DNA of 64,000 bases from Streptomyces rubradiris (GTDB lineage Bacteria > Actinomycetota > Actinomycetes > Streptomycetales > Streptomycetaceae), in the NCBI RefSeq assembly GCF_016860525.1, contig NZ_BNEA01000015.1:2728001-2792000 (forward strand). The letters are read 5' to 3'. The notes under the pieces are model-generated. The model was not told the DNA's origin and did no database searches. It saw only the letters and a list, made by a program, of their open reading frames with translations. Shown here piece after piece: positions 8,204 to 17,483 of this stretch. Within the stretch, counting starts at the first letter, position 1, and each line of letters starts with the position of its first letter. The translations under genes were made by a program, and so were the position numbers.

Positions 8204-9352
8204 GTGTCAGCAGTGCTCCGGCGTCTGGCCGGTACGGCCGCGGTCGCGGCCCAGGCCGTCCTCGCGCCCGTACCCGCCGCGGCCGTACCGGACCCACGGC
8301 CGTCCGTGTCCGCACCGGACGCACAGCCGTCCGCGGCAGCGCCGGACCAGCAGCCGTCCGTGCACCAGTTGCTGACGGACCTTCAGCGGCTGTACCGGCG
8401 GACCGAGCAGGCCACCGAGACCTACAACGCCACCACGGAGAAGCTGGAGCGGCAGCGCGCCGAGGTGGCCCGGCTGGACGGCGAACTGGCCCGCGCCCGG
8501 CTCGCCCTGCGGTCCCAGCGGCTGGACGCCGGCCGGCTGGCCCGGCAGCAGTACCAGAGCGGCGGCGGCCTCGGCCCCTACGTCCGCCTCCTGCTCGCCC
8601 CCGATCCGCAGGCCGCGCTGGACGAGGGGCACGTCATCGGCGAGCTGGCGCGCGAACGGGCCCGCGCGGTGGCCCGGCTGGCCGACGCGGAGCGCCGCCA
8701 GGACGCCCTGGCCCGCGCGGCCCGCAAGGCCCTGGACACCCAGCTCGGCCTGGCCGCCCGGCAGAAGCGGCAGCGCGACGACGTCCGGACGGAACTGGCC
8801 GGCGTGGAGCGCATGCTGGCCGGCCTCACCCCGGACCAGCTCGCGGCCGTGGCCCGGCTGGAGGAGCAGGGGGTCGCGCAGGCCCAGCGCGAACTCACCA
8901 CCGCGGGCGCCCTGCCCGACGGCCGCCCGGCGACGCCGCCCGCCGCCGGCCCCGCCGCGCCGGCCGCCGCCGGCCCCGCCGCGCCGGCCGCCGACCGCGC
9001 GGTCCGCTACGCCCTGGACCAGGTCGGCAAGCCGTACGCGTGGGGCGCGGCGGGCCCGGACGCCTACGACTGCTCGGGGCTGACCTCGCGGGCCTGGGCC
9101 CAGGCGGGCGTCCCGGTCCCGCGCACCAGCCAGGAGCAGTGGGACCGGCTCGCGAAGGTGCCGCTGCGCCGGCTGCGCCCGGGGGACCTGGTGGTGTACT
9201 TCCCCGAGGCGACGCACGTGGCGATGTACGTGGGGGACGGCAAGGTCGTCCAGGCACCGCGGCCGGGCGGACGGGTCACGGTCTCACCGATCGCCGCCCA
9301 CCCGATCCTGGGTGCCGTACGCCCCGCTCCCCGACGGCCCGGCCGGACCTAG
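8204..9352 (+). CDS. Secreted NlpC/P60 cell-wall hydrolase with coiled coil
   Basis: A 382-residue protein with a GTG start preceded by GGAGGTGA. It has an Ala-rich signal peptide (about 1-27), then a coiled coil (about 60-205) like those that regulate RipA-type hydrolases, a Pro/Ala linker with an internal 24-base repeat (GPAAPAAA twice), and a C-terminal NlpC/P60 domain (about 265-375). The catalytic Cys lies in AYDCSGLTSRAW and the His in ATHVAMYVG. The enzyme should cut peptide stems of peptidoglycan (D-Glu to diamino acid bond). Its last 4 bases overlap the end of the convergent secreted-protein gene. Confidence 0.92.
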   Translation: MSAVLRRLAGTAAVAAQAVLAPVPAAAVPDPRPSVSAPDAQPSAAAPDQQPSVHQLLTDLQRLYRRTEQATETYNATTEKLERQRAEVARLDGELARARLALRSQRLDAGRLARQQYQSGGGLGPYVRLLLAPDPQAALDEGHVIGELARERARAVARLADAERRQDALARAARKALDTQLGLAARQKRQRDDVRTELAGVERMLAGLTPDQLAAVARLEEQGVAQAQRELTTAGALPDGRPATPPAAGPAAPAAAGPAAPAADRAVRYALDQVGKPYAWGAAGPDAYDCSGLTSRAWAQAGVPVPRTSQEQWDRLAKVPLRRLRPGDLVVYFPEATHVAMYVGDGKVVQAPRPGGRVTVSPIAAHPILGAVRPAPRRPGRT

Positions 9353-9852
9353 CAGAACCGCCTGGCCGCCGCGTCCGCGCCGGCGTTGAACCCCCTCTCG
9401 AAGTTCTCGTCCACGCGCGCGAACCCCCGCTGCCGCTCCCTCTTGTCGCAGTTCTCCCGCACGGTCGCGAATCCCTGCCGGAAGCCCTCGCGGAACTGCT
9501 CCCTGGCGTTCTTCTGCTCCCCCTCAGCGGCCGTGCCGCACCCGACCACGGGGCCGCCGATCTGCTGGGCGCTGACGGTGCCGCTCGCGCCGGTCACCGT
9601 CAGGGAGAAGCGGCCGGTGGCGTCCGCCTTCACGCTGCCCTCGGACCCGTTGGCGGATTCCACGGCCACGGACTTGTTGGGCCTGAAGTCCCTGCCGCTG
9701 ACCTGCAGGTTATTGGGGTTGTCGGTGCTTGTGACGCTACAGCTGGGCGATGCCGCCGCCGCTGTCGGGGCGGAGAACGTCACCGCCCCCCACGCGAGCG
9801 ACGACACGGTCAGGGGCGCCAGAACCGCGAGGCGTACACGTCGACCGTTCAT
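9349..9852 (-). CDS. Secreted protein of unknown function
   Basis: A 167-residue protein starting at ATG 9852, which follows a GGAGGAG ribosome site; the longer frame to 9912 lacks one. It has a signal peptide (about 1-33, ending near PTAAAASP), a beta-rich middle that looks like a small immunoglobulin-type fold (SVTSTDNPNNLQVSGRDF and on), and an Arg/Phe/Glu-rich C-terminus with a repeated pattern (REQFREGFRQGF, then DENFERGFNAG) ending in Cys. Cysteines suggest one or two disulfides outside the cell. I do not recognise the family. Confidence 0.75.
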   Translation of the reverse strand: MNGRRVRLAVLAPLTVSSLAWGAVTFSAPTAAAASPSCSVTSTDNPNNLQVSGRDFRPNKSVAVESANGSEGSVKADATGRFSLTVTGASGTVSAQQIGGPVVGCGTAAEGEQKNAREQFREGFRQGFATVRENCDKRERQRGFARVDENFERGFNAGADAAARRFC

Positions 9853-9936
9853 GGAAACTCCTCCATGGCTCGTCCCCCCTGCACACCTGAACCAGCGTCC
9901 CCCCGCCACCATCGGGTGTCAAAAGGGGCAAAACCA

Positions 9937-11190
9937 TCAGGCTCCGGTGAAAGATCCCAGGTAGGCGGCCGCCTTGTCCGGGTCGAAGAAGAAGTCCTCG
10001 AAGTCGGCCGGGTCGTTGAAACCATTGGCGAAACGGTCCGCCACGGGCTGGAGCGACCCGGCCGCGCCGATGAGGTTCAGCACGTGCTCCGGCGGCGGCG
10101 CCAGCATGGCGTTGGTCCACTTGGTGACGTGCTGCGCGGTGGCCCAGTAGCGGTCGAAGGTGGCCCGCATCCACTCCTCGTCGAACGGCTTGTCGCCGTG
10201 CTCCAGGATCGAGGCAAGGTACGCGGCCGCGCACTTGGACGCCGAGTTGGAGCCCTGCCCGGTGACCGGGTCGTTGGCCACGACCACGTCGGCCACGCCC
10301 AGGACCAGACCGCCCGAGGGCAGCCGGCCGACGGGGTTGCGCACGGTCGGGGCGTAGCGCCCGGCCAGCGTGCCGCCCGCGTCGGTCAGTTCGACCTCGG
10401 TGGCCCGCGCGTACTCCCAGGGCGTGAACCGCTCCATGAGTTCCAGGGTCAGGGAGAGGTGCTCCGCCGGGTCCTTGACGCCACGGAAGACATCGAGCGG
10501 GCCGCCGGGTATGCCCTCCCAGAACAGGATGTCGGCGCGGCCGGAGGTGGTCAGCGTCGGCATGACGAACAGCTCGCCGACCCCGGGGACCAGGTTGCAG
10601 CGGACCGCGTCGAACTCCGGGTGCTCCGGGCGCGGGCCGAGCCCGTGCACGTACGCCACCGCCAGCGCCCGCTGCGGCTCGGCGTACGGGGAGCGCTCGG
10701 GGTCGCGGGCGAACATCGACACCAGCTCGCCCTTGCCGGCCGCGACCAGTACGAGGTCGTAGGTGCGGGAGAAGTAGTCCAGGTCGCCGACGGCCGCGCC
10801 GTGGATGACCAGCTGGCCGCCGCGCTGCGCGAAGGTCTCCATCCAGCCGGCCATCTTCACCCGCTGGTCGACCGACTGCGCGTACCCGTCCAGTTTGCCC
10901 ACCCAGTCGATGGCCCGCTGGGTGGGGCCCGGGTCGTGCGAGCCCGGCGCGGCGACCGAGACGCCGAGTCCCTCGATCTTCGGGGCCTGGGACTCCCAGA
11001 AGTTCAGCTGCAGGTCGCGCTCGTGCTGGAGTGCCGTGTGGAACATGCACTGCGTCGACATGACCCGGCCGGAGCGGATCTCGTCCGCGGTCCGGTTCGA
11101 CATCAGGGTGACCTCGTAGCCGTGCGACTGCAGGCCGAGGGCGAGCTGGAGGCCGGACTGGCCGGCTCCGACGACGAGTATCTTCCGCAT
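9937..11190 (-). CDS. Styrene-monooxygenase-like FAD-dependent oxygenase
   Basis: A 417-residue flavoprotein. The N-terminus carries the dinucleotide-binding motif VVGAGQSGLQLALGL (GxGxxG), a middle domain resembles StyA-type substrate-binding folds, and a late motif GVADVVVANDPVTGQGSN contains the FAD-contacting Asp of this class. Such enzymes epoxidise or hydroxylate using FADH2 from a separate reductase, and no reductase gene is seen nearby. It starts 24 bases after the GTP-binding gene of the conservon on the same strand, so it is probably in that operon. The substrate is unknown. Confidence 0.85.
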   Translation of the reverse strand: MRKILVVGAGQSGLQLALGLQSHGYEVTLMSNRTADEIRSGRVMSTQCMFHTALQHERDLQLNFWESQAPKIEGLGVSVAAPGSHDPGPTQRAIDWVGKLDGYAQSVDQRVKMAGWMETFAQRGGQLVIHGAAVGDLDYFSRTYDLVLVAAGKGELVSMFARDPERSPYAEPQRALAVAYVHGLGPRPEHPEFDAVRCNLVPGVGELFVMPTLTTSGRADILFWEGIPGGPLDVFRGVKDPAEHLSLTLELMERFTPWEYARATEVELTDAGGTLAGRYAPTVRNPVGRLPSGGLVLGVADVVVANDPVTGQGSNSASKCAAAYLASILEHGDKPFDEEWMRATFDRYWATAQHVTKWTNAMLAPPPEHVLNLIGAAGSLQPVADRFANGFNDPADFEDFFFDPDKAAAYLGSFTGA

Positions 11191-11213
11191 GCGGGTGGGG
11201 ACTCCTATCAGGA

Positions 11214-11870
11214 CTACTCGGGGGTTTCGTCCAGCGCGTGGCCGACGAGGGCCAGGAGGGTCTCGATGACCGAGAACCGCCGCCGCGCGTCCATGATCAT
11301 GACAGGGATGTGCGCGGGTATGGTCAGCGCCTCCCGCACGTCCTCCGGCTCGAACCGCTCGCTGCCGTCGAAGTGGTTGACGGCGACGACGTAGGGCAGT
11401 CCGCAGCTCTCGAAGTAGTCCAGCGCGGGAAAGCAGTCCTTCAGGCGGCGGGTGTCGGCCATGACGACGGCGCCGATCGCGCCGCGCACCAGGTCGTCCC
11501 ACATGAACCAGAACCGCTGCTGGCCCGGCGTGCCGAACAGGTAGAGCACCAGGTCGTCGTCGAGTGTGATGCGGCCGAAGTCCATGGCCACGGTGGTGGT
11601 CAGCTTGCCCGGGGTGGCGGACAGGTCGTCGGTGTCCTCGCTGGCCTCGGTCATCAGCGCCTCGGTCTGCAGGGGCGTGATCTCCGAGACGGAGGTGACC
11701 AGGGTGGTCTTGCCGACGCCGAAGCCGCCCGCCACCACGATCTTCGTCGCGATGGGAGCCCGCGTCCGGTCGGTCTGCCAGGACCTCAGGTCCTCGTCCG
11801 GCTCGCCGTAGGAGGCGGCGAGGGGAGCGCCCCCGAAGGCGGCGGTGGCGTCAGAGACGGCGGAGTCCAC
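11214..11870 (-). CDS. cvnD: Conservon GTP-binding protein CvnD
   Basis: A 218-residue Ras/MglA-like small GTPase. Motifs: P-loop GGFGVGKTT (near residue 49), switch II FGTPGQQRF (near 111) and VNHFDG (near 163) as the base-recognition loop. It starts at a GTG inside the end of the DUF742 gene (20-base overlap). In conservons the GTPase works with the membrane kinase-like protein, a roadblock protein and a DUF742 protein as a membrane-bound switch complex. Length is typical. Confidence 0.95.
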   Translation of the reverse strand: MDSAVSDATAAFGGAPLAASYGEPDEDLRSWQTDRTRAPIATKIVVAGGFGVGKTTLVTSVSEITPLQTEALMTEASEDTDDLSATPGKLTTTVAMDFGRITLDDDLVLYLFGTPGQQRFWFMWDDLVRGAIGAVVMADTRRLKDCFPALDYFESCGLPYVVAVNHFDGSERFEPEDVREALTIPAHIPVMIMDARRRFSVIETLLALVGHALDETPE

Positions 11871-12276
11871 TCAGCACCCTTTCCAGCAGCGCGCGGTCCG
11901 GCCGGCCGGTGCCGTGACCGGTTCCGGTGCCGTACACACGGATCTTTCCCTGGTCCGCCAGATCGCTCAGGAGGACGCGGACCACGCCGAGCGGCATCTT
12001 CAGCAGCGCGGCGATCTCGGCCACCGTGCGCATACGGCGGCACAACTCGACGATGGCCAGCATCTCCGGCATGCCCCGGCCTGCCTGCGAGCCGTTCGTC
12101 AGTTCCTTGCGCTCCTCGGGGGCCTCCAGCGCGGCCACGAACGTCTCCACGAGGAGGACGTGACCGAAGCGGGTACGGCCGCCGGTGAGCGAGTAGGGGC
12201 GCACGCGGGCGGGTTTGCGGTCGCCGCCGCGTACCGGCAGCCGCTGCTTGCCGGGCTTGTTCGCGGGGCCGCTCAC
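11851..12276 (-). CDS. cvnC: Conservon DUF742 protein CvnC
   Basis: A 141-residue DUF742 protein with the family features VRPYSLTGGRT near residue 25 and a winged-helix-like C-terminal half (AALLKMPLGVVRVLLSDLADQGKIRVY). It starts at a GTG overlapping the roadblock gene stop by 4 bases. It is thought to be part of the CvnA-D complex; DNA binding by this class is possible but unproven. Confidence 0.94.
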   Translation of the reverse strand: MSGPANKPGKQRLPVRGGDRKPARVRPYSLTGGRTRFGHVLLVETFVAALEAPEERKELTNGSQAGRGMPEMLAIVELCRRMRTVAEIAALLKMPLGVVRVLLSDLADQGKIRVYGTGTGHGTGRPDRALLERVLSGLRRL

Positions 12277-12770
12277 CGGGTGCTCCCCGTCGACTCGGCC
12301 TCCATGGATTTACGCAGCTCGCTGCGGAGTTCGGGCGTCAGGACGTGCCCGGCGCGGCCCACGAACAGCGCCATGTGGTACGCCACCACGCTCATGTCGC
12401 ACTCGGCGGAGCCGTGCACGCCGAGCAGCGAGCCGTCGCTGATCGACATCACGAACAGGCTGCCCTCGTCCATCGCGACCATGGTGTGCTTGACCCCGCC
12501 GTGCTCCAGCAGCCGGGCGGCGCCCACGGTGAGGCTGCCGATGCCGGAGACGATGGTGGCGAGGTCGGCGGCGGAACCGCGCGGGCCCTTCGCCGGGCGG
12601 GCCGCACGGGACTGCTCCGTGTGGGCCGGGTCGGACGACAGCAGCAGCAGTCCGTCCGAGGAGACCACGGCGACGGACTGGATGCCGGGTACTTCCTCGA
12701 CCAGGTTGGTCAGCAGCCAGTGCAGGTTACGGGCTTCACTGCTCAGTCCGTAGGTAGTGGGCGCGGTCAA
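12273..12770 (-). CDS. cvnB: Conservon roadblock/LC7 protein CvnB
   Basis: A 165-residue roadblock/LC7-domain protein with the core ARNLHWLLTNLVEEVPGIQ (about 12-30), a central beta-sheet (AVVSSDGLLLLSS) and the final helix. Bacterial roadblock proteins of this type are GTPase-activating or scaffold partners of the MglA-like GTPase. Start and stop overlap both neighbours by 4 bases, giving tight translational coupling through cvnA-B-C-D. Confidence 0.95.
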   Translation of the reverse strand: MTAPTTYGLSSEARNLHWLLTNLVEEVPGIQSVAVVSSDGLLLLSSDPAHTEQSRAARPAKGPRGSAADLATIVSGIGSLTVGAARLLEHGGVKHTMVAMDEGSLFVMSISDGSLLGVHGSAECDMSVVAYHMALFVGRAGHVLTPELRSELRKSMEAESTGSTR

Positions 12771-15604
12771 CTGCTTGCCTCCTCGGCTGTGCCCCCCGTG
12801 GCTTCTTCGGCGTGTGCGTAGCCGGCCGGCCGTCGGTGGCCGGCCGTCTTCTCGGCGATCTCCGTCTCCGCGTCGCGGTAGCCGGCCTCGGCGCCGCTGC
12901 GGAAGCCGCCGAGCCTGCGGCGCAGGGCGTCGGCGTCGACGCGGGTGTTGCGCTGGCGGGGCGGGGCGGCGGGGGCGGTGATCTTGGGCGTGCGCTTGGG
13001 GAGACCCTTGCTGGTGAGCAGCTCCGTCGCGGGTGCCTGCGGCGGCTCGGCCGGTGGCTTCGCCTCGGCTTCGCCGTCGGCTCCCGGGCTGCCGCCCGCA
13101 TCATCCGTGCGGGTTTCGTCGTCGCGGGCGGGCGGCCCCTGTGGGGCGTGCTCGCCGTCGGCGGCTGCCGGGGCCGTGGGCGGGGTCGCCGAGAGGTCGG
13201 TCTGTGCCGTCGGCCGCTCCGGTGCCCCCGGCTCTTCCGGCTCCGCCGGCTCCTCCTGCGGTGTCGGCAGGAGGAGTTCCATCGTCGTCTCGGCGGGGGT
13301 CTCCGTCGGCTTGGGGCGGGTCTCCGTGGGGTCGGTGGGCGAGGTGGCCTGGTCGTGGGTGTCCTGTACGGCCCGTTCGGCGAGGGCCACCAGCGGGTCC
13401 TTGGTGCGGGCGCGCAGGACGTTGGAGTTCGCCTCCGCGTCGGCGCCCGGCAGGGTGTACGTACCCGTGGTGCCGCCGGCCGCGGTCGTCGGCGGCAGGG
13501 CCGTCGGCGGGGCCTCGGCGAGGAGCTGCGCCGGCAGGACCACGACCGCCGCGGTGCCGCCCTGCTTCTGGTCGCGCAGCTGGACCCGCACACCGTGGCG
13601 GTGGGCGAGGCGCGCGACGACGTAGAGGCCGAGGCCGAGCCCGTCGGCGTCGTCCTGGTCGTAGAGGGACCGCGGGTCGAAGTCGGTGAGGCGGGCGTTG
13701 AGGCGGGTCAGGCGCTCCTCGGCCACGCCGATGCCCTCGTCCTGGACGGAGAGCATGACCTCGCCCGACTCCAGGAGCCAGCCGGAGACCTCCACCGGCA
13801 GCTCCGGCGGGGAGAACGACGTGGCGTTCTCCATCAGTTCGGCCAGCAGGTGGGAGAGGTCGTCGGCGGCGAACCCGGCCACATGCGCGTGCGGCGGCAG
13901 GGAGGCGATGCGGACGCGTTCGTAGCGCTCGATCTCGCTGACCGCCGCCCGGACCACGTCGACCAGCGGCACCGGGCCGGGGTGCTGCTGGACGTGCTCG
14001 GTGCCGGCGAGGACCAGCAGGTTCTCGCTGTGCCGGCGCATGACCGTGGCGAAGTGGTCCAGCTTGAAGAGGGTCGCGAGGCGGTCGGGGTCCTGCTCGC
14101 GGTCCTCCAGGCCCTCGATGACCGCCAGCTGGCGTTCGACCAGGCCCAGGGTGCGCAGCGCCAGGTTGACGAAGGTGGAGCCGATGCTGGTGCGCAGCCG
14201 CTCCAGCTGGGCGGCGGAGTCGGCGAGTTCGGCGCGCAGTTCCTCGCGGGCGTCGGCCATCTTCTGGCGCTGGCCCACCAGGTGCTTGCGGTCGGTCTCC
14301 AGGGTGGCCACCCGCTCGTGCAGGGCGACGGCGTGCGCGTGCAGGGCGTTGACCGAGCGGACCACCTGGGCGAACTCGTCGTTGCGGCCGGTGAAGGCGA
14401 TCGGGTCCTGAGCCGCCGGGTCCTCGGCCTCGGCGAGGCGGGCCGAGCCGCGGCGCAGCACCGACAGCGGGCGGGTCAGACTGCGCGCCATGGCGGTGGC
14501 GACGCCGACCGCGACCAGCAGCAGCACGCCGAGGACGGCGACGCGGATCTCCAGGGCGGTGACGTCGTCGTCCCGGAGCTTTTCCAGGTCCTTGGTGCGG
14601 CGGTCGTAGAGGGCGGACTCGGCGCCGCGCATCAGGTCGACGCGGGCGGACAGGGCCGCGTCCAGCTTCTTGGCGGAGGTGGTCAGCTCGCTGTCGGCCA
14701 GGGCCGGCTGGTCGGTGAGCAGGGCCAGGAACTTCTCGGCCGAGTTGACCTCGGGGCCGGTGACCGTGGAGTCGTAGGAGTCGACGGCCGCCTCGGAGGC
14801 GGTGGCGCGGAAGTCGGAGAGGGCCGCGTCGGCGCGCAGCCGGGCCTGCTGGGCGGCGGCGGTGAGCGCGTCGCGCTGCCGGCGGTCGGTGTCGTCGCCG
14901 GCGGCGGAGGTGGTGGGCAGGCCGGTGACGGGGTCGATGGCCGTCCGGGTGGCGGCGGGGACGTTCAGCGCGGCCAGCAGCAGGCCGCGGGCGGCGGCGG
15001 ACTGCTGGACGGCGGAGTCCAGTTCGGCGAGGGCGTGGGTGCCGGAGCCGGCCCGCGGGGGCAGCTGCTCGGCCAGTTGTTCGGCGAGCCGGTGCAGTTC
15101 GGTGATGGCCGCCGAGTAGGCCTGGTGGGTCCGCAGGGCGTCGGTCTTGCCGGTGAGGGCGGCGCGGCGGAGCTTGTCGATGCCGTCGAGGGCGGTGCGC
15201 AGGCGGGCCGGGGTGTCGGTGTCCGCGCGCAACTCCGCGACCTGCCGGTCCACGCGGGCGCTGCGGTCCTCGGAGGGCGCCTTGGAGCGGGGGCGGCCGG
15301 CCGCGACGTAGGGGGTGACCTCGTCGCGTTCGTCGGCCAGGGAGTGGGCGAGGGTGAGCGCGTCCTGGGTGCGGGCGGCGAGCGTCACCAGTTCCTGGGA
15401 GTCGCCGACGTCCTGGGAGGCGGTGAGCAGCGCGGGCACGCCGGCCCCGGCCACGGCGGCGGCCACCACCGCGACGGCGACGATGAGCCGGGTGCGCACA
15501 TGGGTGGGGCGGCCGGTGCCCACGGGGGTCTGCGGGACGGTCCCCGCGGGGGCCGGCTGACTGCCTGTGCGCCGAGGCCGCTTCTTCTGCACCGGTGCTC
15601 GCAT
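12767..15604 (-). CDS. cvnA: Conservon sensor-kinase-like membrane protein CvnA
   Basis: A 945-residue protein. Residues 1-36 are basic, a first membrane helix lies at about 38-58, a nitrate/nitrite-sensor-like external domain at about 60-345, a second helix near 350-370, a HAMP domain near 370-430, a coiled region near 435-480, and a HATPase domain near 520-680 (N box AELMENATSFSPP, G boxes DEGIGV and DADGLGLGLYV). The final 250 residues are Pro/Glu/Thr-rich and disordered. The ATPase fold is intact, but I see no canonical HisKA box, as usual for conservon CvnA proteins. It heads the cvnA-D operon. Confidence 0.95.
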   Translation of the reverse strand: MRAPVQKKRPRRTGSQPAPAGTVPQTPVGTGRPTHVRTRLIVAVAVVAAAVAGAGVPALLTASQDVGDSQELVTLAARTQDALTLAHSLADERDEVTPYVAAGRPRSKAPSEDRSARVDRQVAELRADTDTPARLRTALDGIDKLRRAALTGKTDALRTHQAYSAAITELHRLAEQLAEQLPPRAGSGTHALAELDSAVQQSAAARGLLLAALNVPAATRTAIDPVTGLPTTSAAGDDTDRRQRDALTAAAQQARLRADAALSDFRATASEAAVDSYDSTVTGPEVNSAEKFLALLTDQPALADSELTTSAKKLDAALSARVDLMRGAESALYDRRTKDLEKLRDDDVTALEIRVAVLGVLLLVAVGVATAMARSLTRPLSVLRRGSARLAEAEDPAAQDPIAFTGRNDEFAQVVRSVNALHAHAVALHERVATLETDRKHLVGQRQKMADAREELRAELADSAAQLERLRTSIGSTFVNLALRTLGLVERQLAVIEGLEDREQDPDRLATLFKLDHFATVMRRHSENLLVLAGTEHVQQHPGPVPLVDVVRAAVSEIERYERVRIASLPPHAHVAGFAADDLSHLLAELMENATSFSPPELPVEVSGWLLESGEVMLSVQDEGIGVAEERLTRLNARLTDFDPRSLYDQDDADGLGLGLYVVARLAHRHGVRVQLRDQKQGGTAAVVVLPAQLLAEAPPTALPPTTAAGGTTGTYTLPGADAEANSNVLRARTKDPLVALAERAVQDTHDQATSPTDPTETRPKPTETPAETTMELLLPTPQEEPAEPEEPGAPERPTAQTDLSATPPTAPAAADGEHAPQGPPARDDETRTDDAGGSPGADGEAEAKPPAEPPQAPATELLTSKGLPKRTPKITAPAAPPRQRNTRVDADALRRRLGGFRSGAEAGYRDAETEIAEKTAGHRRPAGYAHAEEATGGTAEEASS

Positions 15605-15976
15605 TCTCGAACTCGTCTACCCAGGGGCCCGGGTGGTGCCCCGTCACTTCGGGGCCAAGTGGTGCGTACACCCGGTTCGTACGGTTCCCGACCCTCCCAG
15701 CGCCGGTGGGCAGTGGTCGCGCATCACCTGACCCGCCACCCGAAGGAGTGAACATCGGAGGGGAGTTGGGGGGCAAGTTCCTCCGGCGCGTGCCCGGCTC
15801 GGACGCGGCGGGCCGGTTGGACGCGCGCGGCCGGCTTTGGCAATATTCGCCACCACGTCTTCCCGGAGCGCCCCATTCCGACCCAAACCCGGCGCCTGAC
15901 CTGCGAGGTCACGGGAATTCCGGGGCGCTTGCCGGGCCGTGGCGCACCGTGTGAAGGGGTCGTGCAGACTGACCGG
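15605..15976. other. Divergent intergenic region, conservon / PP2C-like gene
   Basis: 372 bases between divergent genes. It must carry promoters for both sides. The sequence GTGCGTACACCC...TTCGTACGG near 15660-15685 repeats CGTAC twice, a possible but unproven binding site. A short open frame from GTG 15748 to 15954 was not accepted as a gene. Nothing else was recognised. Confidence 0.4.
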
Positions 15977-16765
15977 GTGCGTACTGATCTCGTCTCGGAA
16001 CCCGGCGACGCGGCCCGCCCCAACGAGGACTTCGCCGGTGTCGGACTACCCGCCTGCGGACAGGGAGGTTGCGTGATCGCCCTGGACGGGGTGACGCCGC
16101 CGAGCGGTGGGGCGGGCTGCCTGCACTCCGTGCCCTGGTTCACCGCGCGACTGGGCGGCGCGCTGACCGAACTGACCGTTTCCGGCCGAGATCTGACGCT
16201 GCCGGAGATTCTCGCGCGGGCGATCCGGCGCACCGCCGAGGCGCACGCGGACACCTGTGACCTTTCTCACCCGCGAACGCCCCAGGCAACCGTCGCCGTG
16301 GCCCGCTGGTCCGCCGCCGAGGTCGAGTACCTGGTGCTGTCGGACGCGGCGCTGCTGCTGCGGGGGCCCGACGGGGTGGTGACCCCGGTGCTGGACGACC
16401 GGCTCGCCCGGCTCCCCCGCTCCGCGCTGGCCTCGGACGCCCTGATCGACGCCCGCCTGCGCAACAAGGAGGGCGGGTTCTTCACGGCCGCCGCCGACCC
16501 CGCCGTGGCGGCCCGCGCGGTCACCGGTGTGCTGCCCCGGCGCGCGGTGCGGGAGCTGGCCGCGCTGACGGACGGCGCGACCCGGTGGACGGAGATGTTC
16601 CGCGAGGGGGACTGGACGGCCCTGTTCGACGTGGTCGCCAAGGAGGGCGCCCGGTCGCTGGTCGAGCGGGTGCGGGAGCTGGAGGCGGCGGACCGGGAGC
16701 GGCGGGCGTTCCTGGGGCGGGGCAAGACGCACGACGACGCGACGGTGGTGTACGCGCGGTTGTGA
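15977..16765 (+). CDS. PP2C-like phosphatase-fold protein
   Basis: About 262 residues from GTG 15977; GTG 15962 is a possible alternative, and neither has a well-spaced ribosome site. The layout is that of a PP2C Ser/Thr phosphatase: RPNEDF near residue 15, ALDGV near 35, a central strand pair (YLVLSDAALLL) and the terminal metal-binding motif THDDATVVY. Some loops are short and the usual DGMGG is replaced by DGVTPPSGGAG, so activity may be altered. Targets are unknown. Confidence 0.75.
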   Translation: MRTDLVSEPGDAARPNEDFAGVGLPACGQGGCVIALDGVTPPSGGAGCLHSVPWFTARLGGALTELTVSGRDLTLPEILARAIRRTAEAHADTCDLSHPRTPQATVAVARWSAAEVEYLVLSDAALLLRGPDGVVTPVLDDRLARLPRSALASDALIDARLRNKEGGFFTAAADPAVAARAVTGVLPRRAVRELAALTDGATRWTEMFREGDWTALFDVVAKEGARSLVERVRELEAADRERRAFLGRGKTHDDATVVYARL

Positions 16766-16841
16766 GCCGCGGTCTGCGCGCGGTCGCGGGCCGCGGGTAC
16801 GCGCTGCCTGCGAGCCGCGGGGCAGGCGCGGTGGCGGGCCG

Positions 16842-17333
16842 TTATTTCGCCATGACGTCGTTCAGTTCGTGCAGCAGCCGGGCCAGCTCCGCGACCTCGC
16901 GGCGGTCCCAGTGGGCCAGCTCGCGGACGTAGCGGGCGCGGCGGGCCTCGCGGACGGTGCCGACGCGGCGGCTGCCCTCGTCGGTGAGGGTGACCAGCCA
17001 GGCGCGGCCGTCGGCCGGGTCGGGTTCGCGGGCGATCAGGCCCAGTTCCTCCAGGGCGCGCAGCTGCCGGGACATGGTGGCCTTGCCGACCCCGATGTAG
17101 GCGGCGAGTTCGGTGGCCCGCTGGCCGCCCTGTTCGTCCAGCCGGATGAGCAGGCCGTAGGCGGAGGACTCCAGATCGGGGTGGACCTCCCGGGCCATCT
17201 CCGCCTGGTTGGCCCGGGCGCGCCGCAGCAGCACGGTCAACTCGCGTTCCAGCGACAGGAATTCCTGGTCTGCACCACTGGGCGTCACCTGGCAGGCGAC
17301 GCCCGGTCCGCCGCTGTTTCTGTCCTCGTGCAC
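16842..17333 (-). CDS. MarR-family transcriptional regulator
   Basis: About 163 residues from GTG 17333, which follows AGGGG at a fair distance; an in-frame GTG at 17378 would add 15 residues. A MarR winged helix is clear: QRATELAAYIGVGKATMSRQLRALEELGLIAREPDPADGRAWLV in the middle third, flanked by dimerisation helices. It is convergent with the PP2C-like gene and divergent from the lysozyme gene, which it might control. The ligand is unknown. Confidence 0.88.
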   Translation of the reverse strand: MHEDRNSGGPGVACQVTPSGADQEFLSLERELTVLLRRARANQAEMAREVHPDLESSAYGLLIRLDEQGGQRATELAAYIGVGKATMSRQLRALEELGLIAREPDPADGRAWLVTLTDEGSRRVGTVREARRARYVRELAHWDRREVAELARLLHELNDVMAK

Positions 17334-17483
17334 GTCAGCACCCCTGATCGGTTTCGCAGTCCTGAAAGTTTCTGTCACACGTCGTCATTGCCGCAGCTCC
17401 GTCAGTATTTCGCAGGCATAGACCAACGGCGTCGTCCGGACCCTCTTCCACGCCGTCATCTACGTGCGTAGCTTCTTTACCAC

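Noticed and set aside
12812..15751. 979-codon plus-strand frame opposite cvnA
   Set aside because: Composition is Gly/Arg/Val repeats, an antisense artefact of the GC-rich third codon position; cvnA carries the motifs and the operon overlaps.
15748..15954. Short frame from GTG 15748 in the conservon/PP2C spacer
   Set aside because: The GAAGGAG sequence touches the GTG with no spacing and the translation has no recognisable character.
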